NCBI RefSeq assembly: GCF_001625695.1
Contig: NZ_AUXY01000046.1
Coordinates: forward strand, 83,541 to 147,540
Direction of reading: 5' to 3'
DNA from: Pseudoalteromonas luteoviolacea H33-S
GTDB taxonomy: Bacteria; Pseudomonadota; Gammaproteobacteria; Enterobacterales; Alteromonadaceae
Length of the DNA stretch: 64,000 nucleotides
In this document: piece by piece, positions 18,660 to 26,700 of the stretch
Layout: each line of letters starts with the position of its first letter
Numbering within the stretch: the first letter of the stretch is position 1
Notes under the pieces: model-generated
The model's input: the letters and a program-made list of their open reading frames with translations, nothing else
What the model was told of the DNA's origin: nothing
Database searches by the model: none
Made by a program: the position numbers and the translations under genes

Positions 18660-19703
18660 CTAGAGAGGTCTTTGAGGCGTTTCAGAACGCAGTACCAATG
18701 TATTGCGACCTTCTACATCACCACTTAAGCGGTAACTTTGCATAATAGCTCGCAGGGCATCATCCCCTTTATTCAGAATGAATGTACCTGAAACTGGGCG
18801 TTCCCCATCATAAATATAGCGGGTGTCCAATAGATAAGAAGTATAAGGTTGCAGGACTTCAAGTGCTTCAATCAACGGCCTCTGCTCAAACACAATGATG
18901 CCGTCTCGCCATGCGCCTATCTCGGCCAAAGGTCTGGTTTTGACCTCACTGAGCTTGCCATCTGTGACCCTTACAACATCAGACTCACCTAGTTGTTTGG
19001 TCACATTGTGATTTGTGTCACTCACACCAACCGCACCACTTAATACTTCAATTTCTACCGCTTGATGGTCCAGTTTGCTCACCACAAACTGCGTACCGAG
19101 TACCGTTGCAACTGCACTGTCACTGGTCACTGTAAAAGGCCGGTTCGGATCGGGCTGCACACTAAACAGCGCTTTACCACTGAGCAAAGAGACATGTCGA
19201 CTTGAGTCCGTCATTGAGACTTTAAGATCAGTACTCCAATCTAACCAAACCTCAGTGCCATCTTCTAGCTCAACAGTTTGCTGTTGTCCCCATGCAGTTT
19301 GATAGTGTTTAGTCGACACTTTGGGCTTACTAGTCGGAGTAACCACCTTAACGACTGAAGGCTGAATGGGAGTAGGGGCTTGCTCATCGACACTGACATA
19401 CAAGAGCGTCGATAAAGCCATAGCGATACCTAGAGGAGGAATAAGTTTAAGAGGTGCTTCTGCAAAACGCTCCAATCTCAATTGAATGGCGAGCTTAATT
19501 TTATCAAAAAGAGATAAAGACACATGCTCTACCAGACCCAAGATCGCCCAATCAGCCTCCGCCTTTGCTGCTGCTTGTTCATGCATGGGTGACTGCTTTC
19601 GCCAAGCATCCAACTGTGATCTACTTTTTGGGTCATCGTAAACTGCGACCACTAAGTCAAACGCTTCTCTTAATAGGCGCTTGTCAGGCTGTTGGTTATT
19701 CAC
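18660..19703 (-). CDS. fecR: FecR-type anti-sigma / signal-relay membrane protein
   Basis: About 347 residues. The N-terminal cytoplasmic part (DKRLLREAFDLVVAVYDDPKSRSQLDAWRKQSPMHEQA...W) fits the sigma-binding region of FecR proteins. One membrane span (LIPPLGIAMALSTLLYVSV) lies around residue 85-105. The periplasmic FecR domain follows: GQQQTVELEDGTEVWLDWSTDLKV...RHVSLLSGKALFSVQPDPNRPFTV...VATVLGTQFVV. A C-terminal STN-like region (ALEVLQPYTSYLL...GTFILNKGDDALRAIM) can meet the receptor signalling domain. GTG at 19703, preceded by GAGGAA at six bases, is preferred; a TTG start at 19754 is possible. It sits about 100 bp after the sigma gene and before the receptor gene. Confidence 0.88.
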   Translation of the reverse strand: MNNQQPDKRLLREAFDLVVAVYDDPKSRSQLDAWRKQSPMHEQAAAKAEADWAILGLVEHVSLSLFDKIKLAIQLRLERFAEAPLKLIPPLGIAMALSTLLYVSVDEQAPTPIQPSVVKVVTPTSKPKVSTKHYQTAWGQQQTVELEDGTEVWLDWSTDLKVSMTDSSRHVSLLSGKALFSVQPDPNRPFTVTSDSAVATVLGTQFVVSKLDHQAVEIEVLSGAVGVSDTNHNVTKQLGESDVVRVTDGKLSEVKTRPLAEIGAWRDGIIVFEQRPLIEALEVLQPYTSYLLDTRYIYDGERPVSGTFILNKGDDALRAIMQSYRLSGDVEGRNTLVLRSETPQRPL

Positions 19704-19801
19704 AGCTTGTTCCTCAATTAACGTATCGTGTCCTATGAAGCCCAAAGGCTTCAATGTCTTCCTATTATAGAATACACGTCACGCGTAAAAAACCGTAATA
19801 T

Positions 19802-20332
19802 TTAGTCATAAAGGCATGTGAAACAATGAGAAAGTGCTTTTTTTACGTGTTTCTCCACAGTGGAAAGGCTGACTCCTAGCTGCTGGGCGATGTCTTTTTG
19901 GCTGATCCCATGAAGTCTATACATGGTAAAGATTTGACGCGTTAGTATCGGTAAGTCCTGAATAGCTTGATTAACTTTTATAACATTCTCCCCAGATTCT
20001 GCGATGGTCTCTGGGGTGCGCTCATCCCGCTCATCCATCATTGGTGCGATCAAAACATTTAATTCAGCTCTCGTGCGCTCAGAGCGCTGCAGGTTAAACG
20101 CTGCATTTTTAGCGGCTCGATATAAAAACGCTCGAACATCTTCAATGGGAGGATTTGGATCACGCTTTAGCAGGTTTTCTGCGACGGATTGGAAAATGTC
20201 AGCAGCCGTATCGGCACAGCCCACACGTCTGGTCAGGAAGCGATTAACTTCCAGTCGATATCGTTCGATTGACCCTGTGAGCGACTCAACATGGGACTTC
20301 AAGGATTTTTTACTCTTTACAGACAAATACAT
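19802..20332 (-). CDS. fecI: FecI-type ECF sigma factor
   Basis: A 176-residue protein. Region 2 is seen in YRLEVNRFLTRRVGCADTAADIFQSVAENLLKR...VRAFLYRAAKNAAFNLQRSERTR, and region 4 in LTRQIFTMYRLHGISQKDIAQQLGVSLSTVEKHVKKALSHC, the helix-turn-helix that reads the -35 element. The size and the neighbouring FecR and STN-receptor genes identify an iron-starvation sigma factor activated from the cell surface. ATG 20332 (MYLSVKSKKS) is taken instead of an open 21-residue upstream extension that lacks a good ribosome site. A Fur-box-like site lies about 97 bases upstream. Its likely targets are the three ACGGGT-bearing intergenic regions of this locus. Confidence 0.9.
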   Translation of the reverse strand: MYLSVKSKKSLKSHVESLTGSIERYRLEVNRFLTRRVGCADTAADIFQSVAENLLKRDPNPPIEDVRAFLYRAAKNAAFNLQRSERTRAELNVLIAPMMDERDERTPETIAESGENVIKVNQAIQDLPILTRQIFTMYRLHGISQKDIAQQLGVSLSTVEKHVKKALSHCFTCLYD

Positions 20333-20428
20333 TATAAGTTCTTGATAAAAGGTTGTTGAACAAAATACTACTGACTGAAAACGACAACTGAACAAACTAT
20401 GTTATTCAGTACCCATGACACTATCACG

Positions 20429-20447
20429 AATAAAAATCATTCTCAAT
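20429..20447 (-). promoter_or_regulatory. Fur-box-like site upstream of the ECF sigma gene
   Basis: AATAAAAATCATTCTCAAT agrees with the palindromic iron-box form AATGAGAATCATTCTCATT at 16 of 19 positions. It lies 97-115 bases upstream of the sigma-factor ATG, where Fur would block its promoter when iron is plentiful. Single-site evidence only. Confidence 0.65.
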
Positions 20448-20612
20448 AAAAACCAGACCAATATCAGGAACTAAAATCACCCCCTTTAGTTTGCAACCAC
20501 TTACAAACCACATAAGTTACGAATTAAAAGTAGTAAACACAATTAAATAAGCGCCAATCAAACATGTGAGGTGCTCACAACGTTAGATCAGCGCTCATTG
20601 ATTTTCTATCAT
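20448..20612. other. Spacer between sigma-factor and haloperoxidase-like genes
   Basis: AT-rich region upstream of the Fur-box-like site. No gene or clear structure seen apart from the hairpin next to the haloperoxidase-like stop codon. Confidence 0.5.
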
Positions 20613-20644
20613 TAATCGCCGTGGAGTTTAACCACCAGCGATTA
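20613..20644 (-). terminator. Hairpin after the haloperoxidase-like gene
   Basis: TAATCGC with GTGG pairs with CCAC and GCGATTA around a short AT loop, directly after the stop at 20647. No T run follows on the minus strand, so termination strength is uncertain. Confidence 0.5.
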
Positions 20645-20646
20645 AA

Positions 20647-22236
20647 TTAGCTTTCATCTTCGTCATCATCATCTTTATCTGACGGCTTTGTAAACTTAAA
20701 GCGCTCTGGCAAGGTGTCTAGGTCTCGACCTTTACTCGGCGCTCTCAGCTCAGCAGTACCGTTTACTAACTTTGTCATATAGTCGTGTGCTAGGTTTCCA
20801 AACATAGGACAAAACTCAGCACTTTCATCAACAGCTGCTTGGAAGTGTACGCCACCCCATACACGGCTTTGCCCGCATTCTTCTGCAAATTTAGACCATG
20901 TATTGTAGGTGATTAGTGTGTCTTTCGCTGGTGTCACACCCGGCTCAATACGTGATTTACCTGCAGGGTAAGTCAAGTTAAACGTCATGTTATCATCGCC
21001 AAAATACAGCCTTGCTGCTTGTGCATGCGCATAACAAAAGCAAGTCGATGCAGACGGATATTCTGGATGGTCGGCCTCTTCAAGGTAGCTCTTCCAGTCT
21101 CTGCCTTTCATGGTAACCGTGCCCTTACCTGGACCGCCCCATGCCTCTACAACATTATCTTTAAATAGCTTTTGAATTGCACTGAAAGGTCTTACAGCGT
21201 CATATCTGTATTTCTCTTGCCAAACAAAAATACCCGCATCAAATGTTGCCATATTGACCACAAATTCAAATTGCATGAAGTCGAGAAGCGGTAAGTTTCT
21301 CGCGGTCGTATTTGATGCAACAGAGTAAGATAATGAACTGAATTTATCGTCGAATAACTCAGCTTTAAGCTTAAGCTCATCAGTTAAGTTTGCCGATACT
21401 TCTAGTACTTCTTTCGCTTGCTGACGATATGCTTTGCGATTACGGTGGTTACTATTGTGCGGAGGCGGCATTTCAAAATCACGCGGATCTTCATATGAGT
21501 AAGGTTCTGCCAATGCAAATTGTGGAGTTACAAACTGTTGGATCTTGTACAAGCCCAACCCTTTGCGCTGCATATCTGGCTGCCAACGTGACGGGTTTTT
21601 CAATTTATACGCCGTATTGACTGGCTTGTAGTTTGTATAATCCGCATAAGGCGTTGGGTTAAATGTTCTGCCGACATCACCATATTGATTCATACCATCG
21701 TTAAGGCGGCCTGCGACAACCGCTTTACCAGCCACATTACCTAAACCAATCGGTGTGGTGATATCTGTACTGTTGTTGTCTGGGTCAAGGCCAACATCAA
21801 GCAATAGCTTACGCCAAGTTGGCTTGTACGTTGGCATGTAGCTATTGAGTACATGATATGACGCATAAAACACGGCAATATTGATATTTCTGTTTGTTGC
21901 CTCACTTTGCGGTCTGCGGCCTAAGTGCGAATAGACACCAACCGCAGTTGGGTGATAAGCAGCGGTGGCATCGTACCACGCGTTTGTTAGCAAAATTGCA
22001 TAACGAAATACCAGTGATGCATCACCATAATTTGCCGATACGTGCTCGCGCAGAGCTGGCAGACTACCAAAACCAACAACATCCAATGCCGCATTGTCGA
22101 CATCAAAATCAAAGTCTTGCTTTACTTGCGCCACACTGTGCATTGAGCAAAATAGAACAGACACTAATAATCCGACTTGGCAGATGTTTTTTCGTATTTG
22201 ATAAATCATGTGTCTAATCGAAAGATACATTTTCAT
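20647..22236 (-). CDS. Vanadium-haloperoxidase / PAP2-superfamily protein, exported, altered active site
   Basis: A 529-residue protein with a probable signal peptide (ICQVGLLVSVLFCSMHSVAQ). The metal/phosphate-binding motifs of vanadium haloperoxidases are recognisable in order: KYRYDAVRP (Lys and Arg, about residue 340), then HPEYPSASTC where the family has PSGH, then SRVWGGVHF (Arg and the terminal His that holds vanadate, about residue 455). The usual G-H pair after PS is replaced by A-S, removing the general acid-base histidine. The C-terminus is strongly acidic (DKDDDDEDES). It lies between the PchB-like gene and the sigma factor, separated from both by terminator-like hairpins, so it is probably a single-gene unit. 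Halogenation, phosphatase or a non-redox reaction on the cluster product are possible; none is shown. Confidence 0.78.
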   Translation of the reverse strand: MKMYLSIRHMIYQIRKNICQVGLLVSVLFCSMHSVAQVKQDFDFDVDNAALDVVGFGSLPALREHVSANYGDASLVFRYAILLTNAWYDATAAYHPTAVGVYSHLGRRPQSEATNRNINIAVFYASYHVLNSYMPTYKPTWRKLLLDVGLDPDNNSTDITTPIGLGNVAGKAVVAGRLNDGMNQYGDVGRTFNPTPYADYTNYKPVNTAYKLKNPSRWQPDMQRKGLGLYKIQQFVTPQFALAEPYSYEDPRDFEMPPPHNSNHRNRKAYRQQAKEVLEVSANLTDELKLKAELFDDKFSSLSYSVASNTTARNLPLLDFMQFEFVVNMATFDAGIFVWQEKYRYDAVRPFSAIQKLFKDNVVEAWGGPGKGTVTMKGRDWKSYLEEADHPEYPSASTCFCYAHAQAARLYFGDDNMTFNLTYPAGKSRIEPGVTPAKDTLITYNTWSKFAEECGQSRVWGGVHFQAAVDESAEFCPMFGNLAHDYMTKLVNGTAELRAPSKGRDLDTLPERFKFTKPSDKDDDDEDES

Positions 22237-22269
22237 TTTCTTAAATTTCCTTGTACAAGTAGGAACCAG

Positions 22270-22304
22270 AAAAATACAGCACTGAGCTACACATTAAGCT
22301 CAGT
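22270..22304 (-). terminator. Terminator at the end of the biosynthetic block
   Basis: On the minus strand ACTGAGCT pairs with AGCTCAGT (22281-22288 and 22297-22304) around an eight-base loop, followed by GCTGTATTTTTC. It lies 36 bases after the stop of the PchB-like gene. Confidence 0.7.
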
Positions 22305-22339
22305 ACTGCTATCACTGGCATATGCAAAAAATTGAGCGG

Positions 22340-22666
22340 TTAATCCTCATCAACAGGTAACCCATGCTTAGCTCGCCAATGCTGAGTTTGCTGGCTGATA
22401 AACCACTGAATAATTCCGTGGTACAACGACTCAATATAATCAGCTGGCAACTGGTGTTGCTCAGCCCATTGACGCCTTTCCAACAACATGGCGGCAACCC
22501 GCTCTGGTGCAGGAATACTGGCTTGGTTTGGTTTAAAACGCGCAGCGGACAACACATATTCCATGCGTTCTCCCAACAGTTTGATGATCTCTTGATCAAT
22601 GGAATCAATGCCGTGACGGATGTCCGTCAGGTTTTCACAGTCTGATGGACGCTTCATAGATTTCAC
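22340..22666 (-). CDS. pchB: Isochorismate pyruvate lyase (PchB-type chorismate mutase fold)
   Basis: A 108-residue protein that follows PchB nearly residue by residue: DIRHGIDSIDQEIIKLLGERMEYVLSAARFK, then IPAPERVAAML, then IIQWFISQQTQHWR. With an offset of three, the PchB active-site residues R14, R31, K42 and Q90 correspond to R17, R34, K45 and Q93 here, all present. The enzyme removes pyruvate from isochorismate to give salicylate, the starter unit of the assembly line. The GTG start at 22666 has AGGA seven bases upstream; the ATG at 22657 is an alternative. It is 173 bp downstream of the thioesterase gene, with its own candidate ECF promoter in the gap, and a terminator follows. Confidence 0.9.
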   Translation of the reverse strand: MKSMKRPSDCENLTDIRHGIDSIDQEIIKLLGERMEYVLSAARFKPNQASIPAPERVAAMLLERRQWAEQHQLPADYIESLYHGIIQWFISQQTQHWRAKHGLPVDED

Positions 22667-22712
22667 AAAATTATCCTTCTTTTCTAATCATTGTTGTTTC
22701 TCGGTGCCCCAT

Positions 22713-22741
22713 GCATACGCAGATCCGTATGCCCATTTTTT
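22713..22741. other. Hairpin in the thioesterase-pchB gap
   Basis: GCATACG-CAGATC-CGTATGC, seven pairs, with T6 at 22736-22741 on the plus strand. Read on the minus strand it lies in the pchB leader between the candidate promoter and the start; read on the plus strand it is terminator-shaped but no plus-strand gene precedes it. Confidence 0.4.
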
Positions 22742-22800
22742 GCTTGCCTCTTTTGACCAAATTCACCAGTTTCATTAATGAAAACACCTGCAACGACGCG

Positions 22801-22823
22801 ACCCGTAAAATTTGCCCAAAAAT
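22801..22823 (-). promoter_or_regulatory. Candidate ECF-sigma promoter of the PchB-like gene
   Basis: The minus strand reads CAAATTTTACGGGTCGCG, ACGGGT at 22801-22806, about 135 bases before the GTG start. A GGAAAA element, reminiscent of the FecI -35, begins 23 bases before CGGGT. This is the third copy of the motif shared with the receptor and hydrolase upstream regions. Confidence 0.5.
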
Positions 22824-22839
22824 TTTCCTAAAAATCTCA

Positions 22840-23607
22840 TCACTGCGCCCTAAGCTGTGCTTGAAGCACTTCAGAAATGTAACTAAGTAGCGCAGCGCGA
22901 CTAGTCTCATTTAGATAAAAGTGATCGCCTGCAAATAATGTTCGATTAAAATAGCCACTCGTTTCATTGCGCCAAACGTCAAGCTCAGCCACACCAAACT
23001 CGGGCTCATCCTCACCACCAAAAGCATGAATAGGGCAATCAAGAGGCGCTTCGGATACATAGCTGTAAACATCTGTGATGGCAAAGTCGGCACGAATGAC
23101 TGGCATAAACAGTGCCATCAATTGGGCTTCTTGCAACACGGTTTCAGAGGTGCCACCTGCATAATGTGTGCGTAACACATCAACAAATTGCGTATCTGGC
23201 AAGGTATGATAAAAAGGCCGAGATAGCGGCAAACTCGGTGCGCGGCGCCCGGACACCATCAGTATTTGTGGCATTGGTCCACCGCGTCGACGTAAGGCCC
23301 GCGTCAATTCAAATGCCAATAACGACCCCATACTGTGGCCAAAAAAAGCAAATGGTTTATCCAAATAGTCACTCAGACCATCAGCCAGCGCGTCGGCAGC
23401 TTGATAGGCATCATCAAAACATGCTTCACCAATTCGCATTTCTCTTCCCGGTAACCTTATCGGGCGTACCTCAATATCCGAAGGTAATTGCTGCGCCCAA
23501 CCTCGAAAGGCCAATGTGCCGCCACCTGCGGCGGGAAAGCAGAATAACCTCATTTTTGCTTGCGGGTTCTCTGTTCCACCAACCCATAATGATGCTTCGT
23601 GGCTCAT
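22840..23607 (-). CDS. Type II thioesterase (external editing enzyme)
   Basis: A 255-residue alpha/beta hydrolase of the GrsT/PchC/YbtT kind. Typical blocks are LFCFPAAGGGTLAFRGWAQQLP (residues ~22-43), the nucleophile GHSMGSLLAFELTRALR (Ser near residue 92), FGGEDEPE (Asp region) and the terminal GDHFYLNE with the catalytic His. Such enzymes clear misloaded or stalled acyl groups from carrier proteins and usually accompany NRPS/PKS clusters. ATG 23607 follows AAGGAG at a good distance. It is downstream of the final NRPS by about 180 bp that include a GC-rich hairpin. Confidence 0.9.
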   Translation of the reverse strand: MSHEASLWVGGTENPQAKMRLFCFPAAGGGTLAFRGWAQQLPSDIEVRPIRLPGREMRIGEACFDDAYQAADALADGLSDYLDKPFAFFGHSMGSLLAFELTRALRRRGGPMPQILMVSGRRAPSLPLSRPFYHTLPDTQFVDVLRTHYAGGTSETVLQEAQLMALFMPVIRADFAITDVYSYVSEAPLDCPIHAFGGEDEPEFGVAELDVWRNETSGYFNRTLFAGDHFYLNETSRAALLSYISEVLQAQLRAQ

Positions 23608-23748
23608 GTTGCGCTCCTTGTAAGCGTTAATTTTTAAAACATTTATAAATTGCCAACTTCACCCAATGGTGAACTAGCAAACAGTGAAAATGAACTTAGC
23701 TTAGGCATCACTTCTCACATCACCTCAATGTGCTTTTAAACTAAATTC

Positions 23749-23766
23749 GGCCCCGAGTGCGGGGCC
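23749..23766 (-). terminator. GC-rich hairpin after the last NRPS gene
   Basis: GGCCCCG-AGTG-CGGGGCC, a perfect seven-pair GC stem, 23 bases after the NRPS stop. On the minus strand it is followed by GAATTTAGTTTAAAAG, a poor T tract. Probably a partial terminator or mRNA 3' end that sets lower expression of the thioesterase gene. Confidence 0.5.
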
Positions 23767-23789
23767 TTAGGTGCCAATCATGGCTTTGT

Positions 23790-26700
23790 TTAGTTAGTTA
23801 GATACGCAGTGATATGCTCTGAAATTTGCTCAGTGCCCGCAGTATCATGCATTGTGAAGTGACTACCCACTATCTCAAAAGACACTACTTTTGTTGAAAC
23901 CTCTTGCCAACCGGATCGCAAGCTGTCGCCCTGTCCTGCAAGACGCTCTGCAGCGCTGAAGTAAAGGATTTCCTTATTCAAGGCATTTGCTTGATACGCT
24001 GATAGCGCACTGAGGTTGGCACGATAGATAGGCAACAATTGCGCTATTTCATCAGGACCGAGTGGATTTTTGGCCTGTGCAAGACGTGCTCGCAACACAG
24101 CGCAGCGGCGCTCAGGTTCAATATCTTGAAGCTCGGCAAATACAGCCTCTCTGAGCTCACCAGTTTCAGCCAGCAGGTGCAATAAGACCTCATCATCTTT
24201 AGGGGCTTGATGGTTTGTACTCAGGCTTGGCAAAGTTGAATCAGCTATCGCAATCATGCCGACTTCGCGCCCATCAGCAAGTAGCTGGTGCGCTATTTCA
24301 AATGCAATAACGCCGCCCATCGACCAACCATACAAGTGATAAGGACCTGCTGGGTAACGTGTAATAATCTCCTTCACATACTGTGCAGCCATCATTTTAA
24401 TATCATCGAGCGGCTCAGCTTCGCCCTCCAAGCCTAAAGCCTGTACACCATAAATACTGCGCGATGTCCCAAGTGATTCAGCCAAAGCTTGGTAGCAAAA
24501 TACACTGCCGCCCACCGGATGAATACAAAACAGTGGCGCCTCTGAGCCACCACTTTGCAGCGGCACCAGCAGGCTCTCTTGCCAATGCTTATTCTCTTGG
24601 ATTGCCAGCGCCAAGGTACTTGGAGTCGGGTGTTGAAATAGCACACTGAGCGGCACGTCAATACCAAGCCTTGTTCGTAGTATAGATAGCAGTCGCATTG
24701 ATAAGATTGAGTGGCCGCCTAGGTCAAAAAAGTTATCGTGAATACCAACCCGTGATGTACCAAGTAACTCAGCAAATGTCTCACATAAATCCGCTTCCAA
24801 ACTGTTGCGCGGCGCACTGTACGATGGGCTTGTGTCGCACAGCTGCGCGTCGGGTACGGTTAATGCGCGTCGGTCAATTTTGCCACTGGGCGTCAGTGGT
24901 AAAGTATCCACAAAGACAAAGCGCGTTGGGATCATCCAACCAGGTAACAACGCGCGTAAATGTGATTTAAAATCATATAGTTGCGGCGGATCACCGGCCA
25001 TATCATCTAACCTAACCCAAGCAACTAGCTGCTTACTCTCACCTTCTCCCCAGGCATCAACCACCACAGCTTTAACCAAAGCATGTGATAGCAATGCACT
25101 TTCAACTTCGCCACACTCAATTCGAAAACCGCGTACTTTAACCTGTGTATCTACTCGGCCCAGATATTCGAGTGTGCCATCGGATAACTGTCGACAAAGA
25201 TCGCCAGTGCGATAACAAGGTGTTTCACTCTCGCTGTTCAGCGGATCGGTAATAAATCGTTGCGCGTTAAGTTCAGGCCTATTCAGATAACCTCGAGTAA
25301 CCCCAGCTCCACCAACATACAGCTCTCCAGGGATACCAACAGGCACAGGCTGTCCCCATTGATCTAAGATATAGACGTGTAAATCTGAGATAGGCATGCC
25401 AATGTTGCTTGAGGTATTCTCTGCATCTTGTGGCTGTAACACATGCAAAGTCACATGCACCGTCGTTTCCGTAATCCCATACATGTTTACCAGCGTTGGT
25501 CCCCGCTCACCGCGATGTGTATACCAAGGTTTTAAGCGTGCTGGCGCGAGCGCCTCACCGCCAAAAATGACCCAACGCAGTGCCAGCGATGCTCGTTGCG
25601 GTGCACTTAACGTTTGCTCATACTCTATCAACTGATAAAAAGCAGACGGCGTTTGGTTTAAAACTCTTACTCGCTTTTCTTTCAATAGCTGATAAAACAA
25701 TGCCGGTGTTCGAGTCGCCGTATAGGGCACAATAACCAGCGAACCACCATAGATAAGCGCCCCCCAGATCTCCCACACTGAGAAGTCAAAAGCATGTGAG
25801 TGAAACAATGTCCAAACGTCATCACGACCAAATTGATAGGTTGATTGGGTAGAGTCAAAAAGCCGAACAATGTTGCGATGCTCAACACACACGCCTTTTG
25901 GCTTACCCGTACTCCCCGAGGTATAAATGATATAAGCAAGGTTATTTGAACCACAGAGCGGCTCTGGATTTTCGGTGCACTCTTTTGCTATCGCTGCTGA
26001 GGACATATCTAACGTCTGCACCTCACACTTTGGCAAACGCGCTTGTGTCGCCTCATGGCACAGTAATACTTGAAGATCGGCATCCTCGACCATAAAACTC
26101 AGGCGGTCTGCCGGATATTCAGGATCAAGGGGAACATAAGCACCACCCGCTTTGAGGATTGCCAAAATACCAACCACAATGTCGATTGAGCGCTCAACAA
26201 ACAAGCCAACCAACACATCTGGGCCGACGCCCTTGCGGCGTAAATGATGTGCCAAGCGATTAGCCCGCACATTGAGTTCACCATAACTCAGCTGCTGCGT
26301 TTCAAAGATCACCGCCGTTGCATCTGGGTTGCTTGCTGCATGTTGTTCAAACAAGGTGTGGGCACATGTTGTCCTTGGCACATGCTCACTGCTGACAGAT
26401 GGCTTTTTCACCCACATTTGTTGCTCAGACTCCGTCAGCAAAGGGAGCTGTGCAATCGATGTGTGTGGCTCATGTACCACCGCCTGTAAAATCACTTCAA
26501 AATGACCCAGCATGCGCTGGATCCTGTCCTCATCAAACAGTGCCACATTATATCTAAACATGCCTGATAAAGACTGCCCAGCCACATCCAATACATCAAG
26601 GCTCAAGTCAAACTGGCCTTCTTGCTGAGGCATTTTAAAGGGCTCAAGTGTCAGCCCAGCACTGTGAATAGTTTGACTTTTACTGCTACTCGTCGCCGAA

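Noticed and set aside
22713..22741. Plus-strand terminator for an unseen small gene before 22.7 kb
   Set aside because: The hairpin has a T run on the plus strand, but no plus-strand gene with coding character precedes it; the upstream plus-strand frames are antisense to pchB.
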